From Pseudolysinimonas yzui (GTDB taxonomy: Bacteria; Actinomycetota; Actinomycetes; Actinomycetales; Microbacteriaceae), in assembly GCF_014653215.1 (NCBI RefSeq), contig NZ_BNAI01000009.1, forward strand, positions 1-37,606: a stretch of 37,606 bases of DNA, given 5' to 3'. The stretch's first letter is position 1, and every line of letters starts with the position of its first letter. The notes beneath the pieces were generated by a model. It did no database searches. It saw only the letters and a program-made list of their open reading frames with translations, and was not told the DNA's origin. The position numbers and the translations under genes are program-made. Below are positions 24,455-31,544 of the stretch, piece after piece.

Positions 24455-25444
24455 GCCGCCGACGCGATGCCGACCGTCGGCGCGCTGTTCGAGCGGTACT
24501 GGCCGGTGATCCGAAACCGCATCTCTCCCGGAACTGCTCGCGGCTATGCCTCCGCGTGGCGTCAGCGAGTGGGCCCGTCCTTCGCCGATGTGCCGATCGA
24601 CCAGATAACGACCCTCGACGTCGAGCGTGCTTTTGCCATGTGGTCGGGCAAGCGCTCGACAAAGGTCGATGCCCTCGCCGTGCTGTCGCAGGTGTGCCAG
24701 GTCGCAATCAAAGGTCGGCTGATCCCGGTCAATCCGTGCGCGGGTGTCGACTTGCCGCGCATGCAAGACGACGATCCGGCGGCGCGGGCTCTCGACTGGC
24801 CAGAAGTCACTCGTCTGCTCGACGTGCTCCCAGCATCGGGCCCGTATCGCCGCTTCGTCCTCGGGATGCTCTACACCGGCTGCCGCCTCGGCGAGGTCGC
24901 GGGGTTGCGGGTATCTGACGTCGACTGGGAGACGCGCACGATCTCCGTCTCACGCACGGCATCCGCCGGAGCCAACGGCGAACTTGTGATCGGCCCGACC
25001 AAGGGCCGGCGCATTCGCCTCGTGCCCTTGGCTGACCCCTTCGTTCCCGTCGTGGTGGAGGCGAGCGAGAAGAAGGGGCCGCACGATTGGCTGTTCCCCG
25101 GTCCTCGTGGCGGCGTCCTCAACTCGCAGAATCTCAGCCGCGCGCTCGACTGGAAGAACGTGCGCGGTCAGGTAAAGACGTTCGCGCCGGGGGAGCCGCC
25201 GCTGCACTGGCACGATCTGCGGCATACGGCGCTGACGCTGATGTTTCGGGCGGGCCTCTCAGCGCCCGACGTGCAAGCCGTGGCGGGCCATTCAACGCTG
25301 CAGGTCACGCAGCGCTATGCCGACACTCGTCGGGATGCGGCCCGCAGAGCGACAGAAGCCCTCTCATCCTTCTTCGCCCCACTCGGACTATCAGATCCGG
25401 AGGGGGGTGAAGCGGAGAAAAGGGCTTCTGACCTGGGTATTTGA
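24446..25444 (+). CDS. int: Tyrosine site-specific integrase
   Basis: 332 residues. N-terminal SAM-like core-binding domain (10-95), then the catalytic domain with all six expected residues: R147 in TGCRLGE, K186 in TKGRR, HDLRH with H256/R259, H282 in AGHSTLQVT and Y291. It should recombine attP with the tRNA-Phe gene. The TGA stop lies one base from the 46-bp repeat, and the gene points toward the tRNA, the common orientation. Its leaderless promoter overlaps two operators, so it is probably tightly repressed while integrated. Confidence 0.95.
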   Translation: MRLAADAMPTVGALFERYWPVIRNRISPGTARGYASAWRQRVGPSFADVPIDQITTLDVERAFAMWSGKRSTKVDALAVLSQVCQVAIKGRLIPVNPCAGVDLPRMQDDDPAARALDWPEVTRLLDVLPASGPYRRFVLGMLYTGCRLGEVAGLRVSDVDWETRTISVSRTASAGANGELVIGPTKGRRIRLVPLADPFVPVVVEASEKKGPHDWLFPGPRGGVLNSQNLSRALDWKNVRGQVKTFAPGEPPLHWHDLRHTALTLMFRAGLSAPDVQAVAGHSTLQVTQRYADTRRDAARRATEALSSFFAPLGLSDPEGGEAEKRASDLGI

Positions 25445-25445
25445 A

Positions 25446-25491
25446 GGTGGCTCCGACCGGCGTCGATCCGGTGACCTTCCGATTTTCAGTC
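25446..25491. repeat. Right attachment site within the rebuilt tRNA-Phe gene
   Basis: 46 bp identical to 20071-20116, running from the 3' side of the anticodon arm to the tRNA end. The element supplied this half, keeping the tRNA functional. The strand-exchange point is probably in the anticodon region, as for other tRNA-targeting integrases. Confidence 0.93.
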
Positions 25492-25520
25492 GGACGCTCT
25501 ACCAACTGAGCTACAGAGCC
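25448..25520 (-). tRNA. tRNA-Phe (GAA)
   Basis: 73 bases with a 7-bp acceptor stem (GGCTCTG with CGGAGCC), D-loop GTTGGTAGA, anticodon loop CTGAAAA between TCCGA and TCGGA (anticodon GAA), T-arm around GGATCGACGCC, discriminator A. The encoded CCA is incomplete (ACCT), while the displaced host end at 20071 had ACCA; CCA addition by tRNA nucleotidyltransferase would repair this. Last gene of a Glu-Asp-Phe cluster. Confidence 0.96.
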
Positions 25521-25574
25521 TCGGAGGGGAGACCCTCCGATGGTGAGAAAGCCTTCCCTCGCGGAAAGGCTTTC
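25521..25574 (-). other. Stem-loops in the tRNA-Asp/tRNA-Phe spacer
   Basis: TCGGAGG (25521-25527) pairs with CCTCCGA (25534-25540), and GAAAGCCTT (25547-25555) with AAGGCTTTC (25566-25574). Neither has a good T-tract, so these are probably processing hairpins of the tRNA precursor rather than terminators. Confidence 0.5.
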
Positions 25575-25580
25575 ACTCCG

Positions 25581-25654
25581 CGACCCTGACGGGACTTGAA
25601 CCCGCGACCTCCGCCGTGACAGGGCGGCACGCTAACCAACTGCGCTACAGGGCC
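25581..25654 (-). tRNA. tRNA-Asp (GTC)
   Basis: 74 bases; acceptor GGCCCTG with CAGGGTC, anticodon arm CCGCC-CTGTCAC-GGCGG (anticodon GTC), T-loop GGTTCAAGTCC, discriminator G73 as expected for Asp. No encoded CCA. Confidence 0.96.
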
Positions 25655-25688
25655 TTGCGTATTGAGTTGTGGTGAAGCATCGATTGCG

Positions 25689-25761
25689 TGACCCCAACGG
25701 GATTCGAACCCGTGCTGCCGCCGTGAAAGGGCGGTGTCCTAGGCCACTAAACGATGGGGCC
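25689..25761 (-). tRNA. tRNA-Glu (TTC)
   Basis: 73 bases; acceptor GGCCCCA with TGGGGTC, anticodon arm CCGCC-CTTTCAC-GGCGG (anticodon TTC), T-loop GGTTCGAATCC, discriminator A. First gene of the minus-strand Glu-Asp-Phe cluster. Confidence 0.96.
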
Positions 25762-25808
25762 GTGAAGTGCGACAACGCAGGTGCGAACCGCACAGCAACC
25801 GAGGGTCA

Positions 25809-25839
25809 AGCATACGGTCGGCGCGTCGGAAACGCCAAT
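25809..25839 (-). promoter_or_regulatory. Possible promoter of the tRNA operon
   Basis: On the minus strand, TATGCT (25814-25809) is a good -10 box, with TTGGCG (25839-25834) upstream at a long 19-bp spacing. It would start transcription about 40 bases before tRNA-Glu. The rest of the gap up to the next gene holds TTGAGA (25911-25916) and TAGTGT (25926-25931) on the plus strand, not well spaced. Confidence 0.35.
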
Positions 25840-25977
25840 CGCCTCAGATGTCGGACACCCCGCGGATGAACCGGGCACGGGCTGCCCCCTGAACTAGGTT
25901 CAAGTCGCCGTTGAGACTTTGTTGTTAGTGTTGCCGATGTTGTTCCTGTGACGGCGGAGGGGTCGGCCGACGGGAAG

Positions 25978-27240
25978 ATGCGGGGAATCATGGGACGTTC
26001 GTCCAGCCGGGGGGCAGGCGGCGCGCAGGCGCCGTCGACACTCGCGCGCCGCATCCGGGTGCTCGCGGCGGCTCTCACGCTCGCCCTCATCCCCGCCCTC
26101 GGCGGAATCGCCCCGTCGAACGCCGCAGTCACGGCCGACTACCCGAGCTGGGAAGAGGTCGTCGCCGCCCAGAAGAACGAGGCGCAGGCGAAGGCTCTGC
26201 GGGCGAGCCTGGAAGGCCAGCTGGCGGGGCTGCAGGCCGAGGCGCAGCGGACGCAGGACGAAGCGGATGCCAAGGGTGTGATCTACGCGGAGGCCCAGCA
26301 GGCCTACGACGAGCAGAAGGTCGTGACCGACGCGCTGGTCGAACAGACCGCCGCCGCGCAGACCGAAGCCGACGAGGCGTACGCGGTGGCCGCGCAGGTG
26401 ATCGCGGAGATGAGCAAGTCGGGGGGATCCTCCGACCTCTCGCCGCGGCTGTTCACGACGCCCGGTTCCCCTGACGCGCTGCTCGATCGCCTCGAACTCA
26501 GCCGGGTGATCGGCGACCGGTACGCCGACCTCTACGCGAAGGCCATCGAGCTGCGCAACCGCGCCAACGCGCTCGCCGAGCAGGCCGAAGTGGCGCAGGG
26601 CATCCTCGAAGAGCTGCGGGTCGCCGCCGAGAAGGCATTCCAGGAGGCCCAGGCCGCCGCCATCGCCGCCGCCGAGAAGCTCGCGCAGACCGAGAAGGAC
26701 ATCGCCGAGGTGCGCTCGCGCATCGAGTACCTCGCCGGCATCCGAGAGGCGACGACCGCCGACTACAACGCCGGCATCAAAGCGCTGTGGGGCGAGAACG
26801 CGGCGGGCGAGATCAGCCAGACCGGGTGGGCCCGTCCGGTGAGCGGCTACATCTCGAGCCAGTACGGCTGGCGCATCAATCCCGTCACCCACCAGCAGCA
26901 GTTCCACACCGGGGTCGACCTGGCGGGAATGGGTTGTGGGGCCACGATCTATGCCGCCCATTCGGGCGTGGTGACCTACGCCGGCTACTACGGCTCGTGG
27001 GGCTACTACGTCGCCATCGACCACCGCGACGGTACCGGCACCGGCTACGCCCACATCCAGGCCGGCGGCATCGGCGTGCACATCGGCCAGGAGGTCTCGC
27101 CCGGCCAGCCGATCGCAAGGGTCGGGTCGACGGGCCAGTCCACCGGATGCCACCTGCACTACATCGTGCGGGTGAACGGCAACAGCGACATCACCAACCC
27201 GGTACCGTTCATGCGCAACCAGGGAATCACGCTCGGTTAG
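25978..27240 (+). CDS. Secreted M23-family peptidoglycan endopeptidase with coiled coil (EnvC/NlpD-like)
   Basis: About 420 residues. Signal peptide (RRIRVLAAALTLALIPALGG), then DYPSWEEVVAAQKNEAQAKA opening a long coiled coil of about 200 residues, then an M23 domain: YGWRINPVTHQQQFHTGVDL with His and Asp zinc ligands and STGCHLHYIV with the HxH pair, so it looks catalytically competent. It should cleave cross-bridges or activate division hydrolases. The start is uncertain: GTG 25948, ATG 25978 or ATG 25990, none with an ideal ribosome site. It forms a pair with the NlpC/P60 gene 11 bases downstream, which opens with the same DYPSW motif. Confidence 0.9.
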   Translation: MRGIMGRSSSRGAGGAQAPSTLARRIRVLAAALTLALIPALGGIAPSNAAVTADYPSWEEVVAAQKNEAQAKALRASLEGQLAGLQAEAQRTQDEADAKGVIYAEAQQAYDEQKVVTDALVEQTAAAQTEADEAYAVAAQVIAEMSKSGGSSDLSPRLFTTPGSPDALLDRLELSRVIGDRYADLYAKAIELRNRANALAEQAEVAQGILEELRVAAEKAFQEAQAAAIAAAEKLAQTEKDIAEVRSRIEYLAGIREATTADYNAGIKALWGENAAGEISQTGWARPVSGYISSQYGWRINPVTHQQQFHTGVDLAGMGCGATIYAAHSGVVTYAGYYGSWGYYVAIDHRDGTGTGYAHIQAGGIGVHIGQEVSPGQPIARVGSTGQSTGCHLHYIVRVNGNSDITNPVPFMRNQGITLG

Positions 27241-27251
27241 GAGCATCCCCC

Positions 27252-28478
27252 ATGGCAGACGGCAAGCGCAGACGACGGATGGTGGCGGCGGGGGTTCCCG
27301 CGACGCTGCTGTTCGCGTTCGCCAACCCGATGCCGGCCATGGCGCTTCGCCAGCCCGACTACCCGAGCTGGGACGACGTCGAGCAGGCGCGGCACAACGA
27401 GGCGGCCGCCCAGGCGACGGTCGAGCAGATCGAGGGCATCCTCATCCGGCTCGAAGCGGAAGCGGCCGAGCTCAACCGCATCGCGCTCGAGCTCGGTGAG
27501 GAGTACGCCCTCGCCGCGGCAGCCCTCGACGCCGCGACCGCGAAGCTCGACCGGCTGAAAGCCCAGGCGGATGCGGCGCAGGAGCGCGCCGAGCAGTCCG
27601 AACAGCAGGTCGCCGTGATCGTCGCCCAGCTCGCCCGGAACGGCGGGGGCGACGTCACCCTCGGCCTGCTGCTCGGCTCGGCCGACGACGCCGACACCCT
27701 GCTCGCCCGGCTCGGCACCGCCGACCGCTTGACCGCCTCATCGGCCGCGCTGCTCGACCGGGCGATCTACGACAAGAAGACCGCGCAGGCTCTCGCGAAG
27801 GATGCCCGCGCCGCCGAGCGGGAACGGCAGAAGCTCGCCGACGACGCACAGGAGAAGTACGACGCCGCGCAGGCTGCCGCGAGCGACGCCCAGGCGAAGG
27901 CCGACGCGCAGCGCGCCGACATCGACCGGATGTACGCGCAGCTGGCGACGCTCAAGGGCACGACCGAGGCGCTCGAGCGCGAGTACCAGGAGGGGCTCGC
28001 CGCGAATCCGCCGAGCGCCCCGCCGCCCGCGCCGCCGCCGACCACGCCTCCGCCCGGCGTCGACCCGACCCCGCCGCCGCCCGCCTCGAGCGCCGTGGAA
28101 GGCGCGATCGCCTACGCCAGCGCGCAGCTCGGCGAGGCCTACCAACTCGGCGGGATGGGCCCCAACGCGTGGGACTGCTCGGGCCTCACCAAGGCGAGCT
28201 ACGCATCCGTCGGGGTGTACATCGGCCCGCACTCCTCGACCGATCAGTACAACTACATGAACGCGCAGGGTCGACTCGTGCCCCGCGAACAGATGCAGCG
28301 CGGCGATCTGCTGTTCTACTCGTACGGCGGATCGGCCTCCACGCCCCGCAAGTATCACGTCGCGATCTACCTCGGCGACGGCAAGATGATCGAGGCGCCG
28401 AACCCGACGGCGCTCGTGCGAATCGTGAATGTGCGCTACGCAGATCTGGTTCCCTACGTGGGCAGGCCCACGGGCTGA
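27252..28478 (+). CDS. Secreted NlpC/P60 (C40) peptidoglycan hydrolase with coiled coil
   Basis: 408 residues. Signal peptide, then DYPSWDDVEQARHNEAAAQA at the mature N-terminus, a coiled coil to about 255, a Pro-rich linker (about 260-285), and an NlpC/P60 domain with catalytic C309 (WDCSGLTKAS) and H369 (YHVAIYLGDGKMIEAPN). It should cut D-Glu/meso-DAP-type stem-peptide bonds at division, like RipA-family enzymes. AGGAGC precedes the ATG, partly inside the end of the M23 gene, so the two are co-transcribed. A GTGGGC-AG-GCCCAC hairpin covers its last codons. Confidence 0.93.
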   Translation: MADGKRRRRMVAAGVPATLLFAFANPMPAMALRQPDYPSWDDVEQARHNEAAAQATVEQIEGILIRLEAEAAELNRIALELGEEYALAAAALDAATAKLDRLKAQADAAQERAEQSEQQVAVIVAQLARNGGGDVTLGLLLGSADDADTLLARLGTADRLTASSAALLDRAIYDKKTAQALAKDARAAERERQKLADDAQEKYDAAQAAASDAQAKADAQRADIDRMYAQLATLKGTTEALEREYQEGLAANPPSAPPPAPPPTTPPPGVDPTPPPPASSAVEGAIAYASAQLGEAYQLGGMGPNAWDCSGLTKASYASVGVYIGPHSSTDQYNYMNAQGRLVPREQMQRGDLLFYSYGGSASTPRKYHVAIYLGDGKMIEAPNPTALVRIVNVRYADLVPYVGRPTG

Positions 28479-28490
28479 CACAATCGAGGG

Positions 28491-29285
28491 ATGCGCCGTA
28501 CGAAGATCGCCCCCCTCGCCAGGCTTCTCGTCAGCACTGCCGTCGTCTTCGCCCTCGGGGGACTCGCCGGATGTGCCGTCGGCGCCCCGACGCCCTCACC
28601 GTCGACGACGGCGTCGCCCTCACCGTCGGCGACGGTTCCCGAGGTCGAACCCACCGACACCCCGACGACCGTCGGCTCGCTGCCGGGCAGCGCCCTCCTG
28701 CGGGTTTCCGTCACCGCCCAGGCCGAGGGCGAGGAGGTGCGCCTGCAGCTCACCTTCAACCGTGCCCAGACCAAGGTCAGCGCCCCTGAGCCGTTCGGGG
28801 CCGTTCAGGAGGCCTGCCCCAACGCGATCTCCTCGCAGCTCGAGCTGTACCCCGGCATGGAGCCGACCGGCGTCGTCACCTCGGAGCTCACGATGGTCGG
28901 CGACTGGCCCGACGGGATGACGGTCGCGATCGCCGCCGGCGGCATCGTCGCATCGTTCGGCGAGGGCCGCAGCGTCGCCGAGACTCAGGACGACCCGGGG
29001 GCGTTCGGCTGCACCGTGCCGATCGTCACCGGCCCCGGAGCCGCCGAGTTCACCAGCGTGCTGCTGGGTGACCCGGCGATCACCGACCGCATCGACCTCG
29101 AGAACCAGATCGCGCAGGGCATCTTCGGGTTCGAATCCGACTCCGGCTCGGCCGTGGAGGTGCGCTGGGTCGACTGCGTCATCCAGCTCTCGAGCGCAGC
29201 GCAACGCCTGTCGACCGAGTTCGGCTGGACCCTGCCCGCCCAGTGGGGCGACGGCTGTCTGATCGGTGCCGACGGGACGGTGTAA
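28491..29285 (+). CDS. Lipoprotein of unknown function
   Basis: 264 residues: signal peptide with lipobox LAGC (C28), a Ser/Thr/Pro-rich linker, then a domain with four cysteines (CPNAIS, FGCTVPI, WVDCVIQL, GDGCLIG) that may form two disulfides. No family recognised. CACAAT lies six bases before the ATG with GAGGG between, so either leaderless or normally initiated. It follows the two wall hydrolases by 12 bases and may belong with them. Confidence 0.75.
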   Translation: MRRTKIAPLARLLVSTAVVFALGGLAGCAVGAPTPSPSTTASPSPSATVPEVEPTDTPTTVGSLPGSALLRVSVTAQAEGEEVRLQLTFNRAQTKVSAPEPFGAVQEACPNAISSQLELYPGMEPTGVVTSELTMVGDWPDGMTVAIAAGGIVASFGEGRSVAETQDDPGAFGCTVPIVTGPGAAEFTSVLLGDPAITDRIDLENQIAQGIFGFESDSGSAVEVRWVDCVIQLSSAAQRLSTEFGWTLPAQWGDGCLIGADGTV

Positions 29286-29291
29286 CCGGCG

Positions 29292-29783
29292 TCAGTGCGC
29301 CGGAACGTACGCCGCGTAGCTGGCGGCGACGATCGCCTCGGCTTCGGCCTTGTCGCCCCAGCCTTCGGTCTTGACCCACTTGCCGGGCTCGAGATCCTTG
29401 TAGTGCTCGAAGAAGTGCTCGATCTCTTTGCGCTTGTACTCCGGCACGTCGGCGAGATCCTGGATGTGGTCCCAGCGCGGGTCTCCCGCGGCGACGGCGA
29501 TGATCTTCGCGTCGCCGCCCCCGTCATCCGTCATCTTGAACACGCCGACGGGGCGCACGCTCATGCCGATGCCCGGGAACAGCGGGTATTCGCCGATGAC
29601 GAGAACGTCGAGCGGGTCGCCGTCGTCGGCGAGGGTGTTCTCGAAGAAGCCGTAGTCGGTGGGGTACGCCATCGGGGTGTACAGCACCCGGTCGAGCATG
29701 ACGCGGCCGGTCACGTGGTCGACCTCGTACTTGTTGCGGCTGCCCTTCGGGCATTCGATGACGACGGCGTAGCTGCTGGACAT
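29292..29783 (-). CDS. ppa: Inorganic pyrophosphatase
   Basis: 163 residues, standard for family I soluble PPases. [19 protein letters not shown] includes the metal-binding signature DDGDPLD (53-59); [14 protein letters not shown] gives the pyrophosphate-binding Lys/Arg residues and [14 protein letters not shown] the later acids. Hydrolyses PPi to drive biosynthesis. AGGAGC five bases before the ATG. It is divergent from tilS across 43 bp. Confidence 0.97.
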   Translation of the reverse strand: MSSSYAVVIECPKGSRNKYEVDHVTGRVMLDRVLYTPMAYPTDYGFFENTLADDGDPLDVLVIGEYPLFPGIGMSVRPVGVFKMTDDGGGDAKIIAVAAGDPRWDHIQDLADVPEYKRKEIEHFFEHYKDLEPGKWVKTEGWGDKAEAEAIVAASYAAYVPAH

Positions 29784-29813
29784 GACGCTCCTGGTTCGCT
29801 TCGGAAGGCGGGT

Positions 29814-29823
29814 CTAACGTTAG
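29814..29823. promoter_or_regulatory. Palindromic shared -10 region of ppa and tilS
   Basis: CTAACGTTAG is a perfect 10-bp palindrome, so TAACGT occurs on both strands. On the plus strand TAACGT (29815-29820) lies six bases before the tilS ATG (leaderless). On the minus strand it would start ppa with a leader of about 25 bases carrying the ribosome site. Confidence 0.5.
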
Positions 29824-29826
29824 TCG

Positions 29827-30828
29827 ATGCCTGAATCCGCTCGTCCTCGGCTGACTCCGGCCGTCGCCGACGTGCGCCGCGCGGTTCGCGAGTCGCTTCC
29901 CGTGGAGGGTCTCGTGCTCGTCGCGCTGTCGGGTGGGCCGGATTCCCTCGCGCTCGCCGCCGCCGTCGCCTTCGAGGCGCGCGGCCGGGCCGGTGCGGTG
30001 GTCGTCGATCATCAGCTGCAAGACGGGTCGGATGCCGTGGCCGAGCGGGCAGCGGAGCAGGCGCGGGCGCTGGGGCTCGACCCCGTTCGCGTGGTGCGGG
30101 TCACGGTCGCGCTCGACGGGTCGCCGGAGGCGGCGGCCCGCGACGCCCGATACGCGGCGCTCGCCGACGTCGCCGCCGAGACGGGCGCCGCCGCGGTGCT
30201 GCTCGGGCACACACTCGACGACCAGGCCGAGACGGTTCTGCTCGGGCTGGCGCGCGGCAGCGGCTCGGCGAGCCTGCAGGGCATGGCGCCCGTGGCGGGG
30301 CCGTACCGGCGGCCGCTGCTCGGCATCCGTCGGTCGACGACGGTGCAGGCCTGCGCCGACGCGGGGCTGGAGCCGTGGGCCGACCCGCACAACGACGATC
30401 CCGCGTACACGCGGGTGCGGGTGCGCAGGAACGTGCTGCCCGTGCTCGAAGCCGAACTCGGGCCGGGCGTCACGGAAGCGCTCGCCCGCACCGCCGAGCA
30501 GTTGCGGGAGGACGAAGAGGCCTTCGCGACGATGATCGACGAGGTCGCCGAAGAACTCGCCGAGCACATCGACGGCGGGCTCGCGGTGCCGGTCGCCGCG
30601 CTCGCCGCGAACCCGGCGGCGTTGCGGCAGCGCATCATCCGCTTCGTCGTCGCGAGCGAGTTCGGCGTGTCGCTGAGCCGCGCCCACACTCTCGAGATCG
30701 CGCGGCTGGTCACCGACTGGCGCGGGCAGGGGCCGCTCGACGTTCCCGGGGTGAGGGTGGCCAGGACGGGTGGCATGATCGAATTCCGGGCACGGATCGC
30801 TGAGGAGCACACGGATGGACACGGCTGA
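29827..30828 (+). CDS. tilS: tRNA(Ile)-lysidine synthase
   Basis: 333 residues. SGGPDS PP-loop (35-40), [20 protein letters not shown] (the conserved DDQxET block), [10 protein letters not shown], and [20 protein letters not shown], diagnostic for TilS. It converts C34 of the CAU-anticodon tRNA-Ile to lysidine. Short form, typical of actinobacteria, with a reduced C-terminal domain. It overlaps hpt by 14 bases. Confidence 0.95.
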   Translation: MPESARPRLTPAVADVRRAVRESLPVEGLVLVALSGGPDSLALAAAVAFEARGRAGAVVVDHQLQDGSDAVAERAAEQARALGLDPVRVVRVTVALDGSPEAAARDARYAALADVAAETGAAAVLLGHTLDDQAETVLLGLARGSGSASLQGMAPVAGPYRRPLLGIRRSTTVQACADAGLEPWADPHNDDPAYTRVRVRRNVLPVLEAELGPGVTEALARTAEQLREDEEAFATMIDEVAEELAEHIDGGLAVPVAALAANPAALRQRIIRFVVASEFGVSLSRAHTLEIARLVTDWRGQGPLDVPGVRVARTGGMIEFRARIAEEHTDGHG

Positions 30829-31366
30829 CATCGAGGGCGACCTCACCGAGGTGCTGTACACGGAAGGCCAGATCCACGCCCGCATCGCCGAACTGTGCCG
30901 GCAGATCGAAGCCGACTACGAAGGTCGCGACCTGCTCATCGTCGGCGTGCTCAAGGGTGCCGTGATGGTGATGGCCGACCTCGCGCGCGAACTCAAGCGC
31001 GACGTCGAAATGGATTGGATGGCGACGTCGTCGTATGGCACGAGCACCGAGTCCAGCGGCGTCGTGCGCATCGTGAAAGACCTCGACACCGACATCGCCG
31101 GGCGCAACGTGCTGATCGTCGAAGACATCGTCGACTCCGGCCTCACGCTGTCGTGGCTGCGCACCAACCTCGAGAGCCGCAATCCGGCATCCCTCGAGGT
31201 GTGCGCCCTGCTGCGCAAACCCGAAGCGGCGAAGGTCGACATCGAGGCGCGCTACGTGGGCTTCGACATCCCGAACGCGTTCGTCGTCGGGTACGGCCTC
31301 GACTACGCGGAGCGCTACCGCAACCTGCGGTCGATCGGCATCCTCGCCCCGCACGTCTACTCGTAG
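30815..31366 (+). CDS. hpt: Hypoxanthine phosphoribosyltransferase
   Basis: 183 residues. [13 protein letters not shown] (44-56), [13 protein letters not shown] in the flexible loop region, and the PRPP-binding [10 protein letters not shown] (103-112) are standard. Purine salvage of hypoxanthine/guanine. The ATG lies inside tilS, giving the conserved tilS-hpt pair. The usual next gene, ftsH, is absent here; a palindromic repeat and then a sugar operon follow. Confidence 0.96.
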   Translation: MDTADIEGDLTEVLYTEGQIHARIAELCRQIEADYEGRDLLIVGVLKGAVMVMADLARELKRDVEMDWMATSSYGTSTESSGVVRIVKDLDTDIAGRNVLIVEDIVDSGLTLSWLRTNLESRNPASLEVCALLRKPEAAKVDIEARYVGFDIPNAFVVGYGLDYAERYRNLRSIGILAPHVYS

Positions 31367-31372
31367 GCCCGG

Positions 31373-31437
31373 TTACTCCGCTTCTTCCGCCTTGCTCCGC
31401 CGGAATCCCGCGGAGCGACGCGCAAGGTGCGGAGCAA
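31373..31437. repeat. Intergenic palindromic element, copy B
   Basis: Arms 31373-31400 and 31410-31437 match at 22 of 28 positions around a 9-base loop (CGGAATCCC). Related to copy A at 5617: shared TTACTCCGC, TTGCTCCGC and GCGGAGC-ACGCG blocks and the same loop length. It lies six bases after hpt. Confidence 0.7.
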
Positions 31438-31459
31438 ACGCGCGTGTCGGGCGCGGGGG

Positions 31460-31488
31460 TTGCGATCATATTTAGCAGGGGTTAGAGT
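31460..31488 (+). promoter_or_regulatory. Promoter of the glycoside-utilisation operon
   Basis: TTGCGA (31460-31465), an exact 17-bp spacer and TAGAGT (31483-31488). The sequence is locally AT-rich. Start expected near 31495, giving a leader of about 50 bases. Confidence 0.7.
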
Positions 31489-31500
31489 AAGGCGTGAAAT

Positions 31501-31517
31501 AAGCGGGATGACCGCTT
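31501..31517. promoter_or_regulatory. Candidate operator AAGCGG-N5-CCGCTT
   Basis: Perfect 6-bp inverted repeat just downstream of the predicted start site. The position suits a repressor, for example of the LacI family that commonly governs such operons. No regulator gene is present in the window, and this is not the known CebR box. Confidence 0.45.
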
Positions 31518-31544
31518 CCGCTCCCAACCCGAGACGACCGATCG

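Larger units (their letters stand above)
20071..25491. mobile_element. Integrative element in tRNA-Phe (RepSA-type, mini-AICE or satellite-like)
   Basis: Bounded by a perfect 46-bp direct repeat (20071-20116 and 25446-25491) equal to the 3' half of tRNA-Phe. The 5,329 bp between encode, all on the plus strand: replication initiator, cysteine mini-protein, ATPase, DUF4276 protein, lipoprotein, HTH regulator and tyrosine integrase. The integrase stop is one base from the repeat, as in actinomycete integrative elements. No TraB/FtsK translocase, relaxase, excisionase or phage structural gene is present, so spread would need a helper. The cargo genes at 21.6-24.0 kb use visibly more A/T-ending codons than the host. 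Confidence 0.93.

Noticed and set aside
25305-25505. 66-codon minus-strand frame across int and tRNA-Phe
   Set aside because: It is translated tRNA and antisense integrase sequence, with no ribosome site.
26787-27251. Upstream extension of the NlpC/P60 frame
   Set aside because: It lies antiphase inside the M23 gene and lacks a signal peptide; ATG 27252 has one and a ribosome site.
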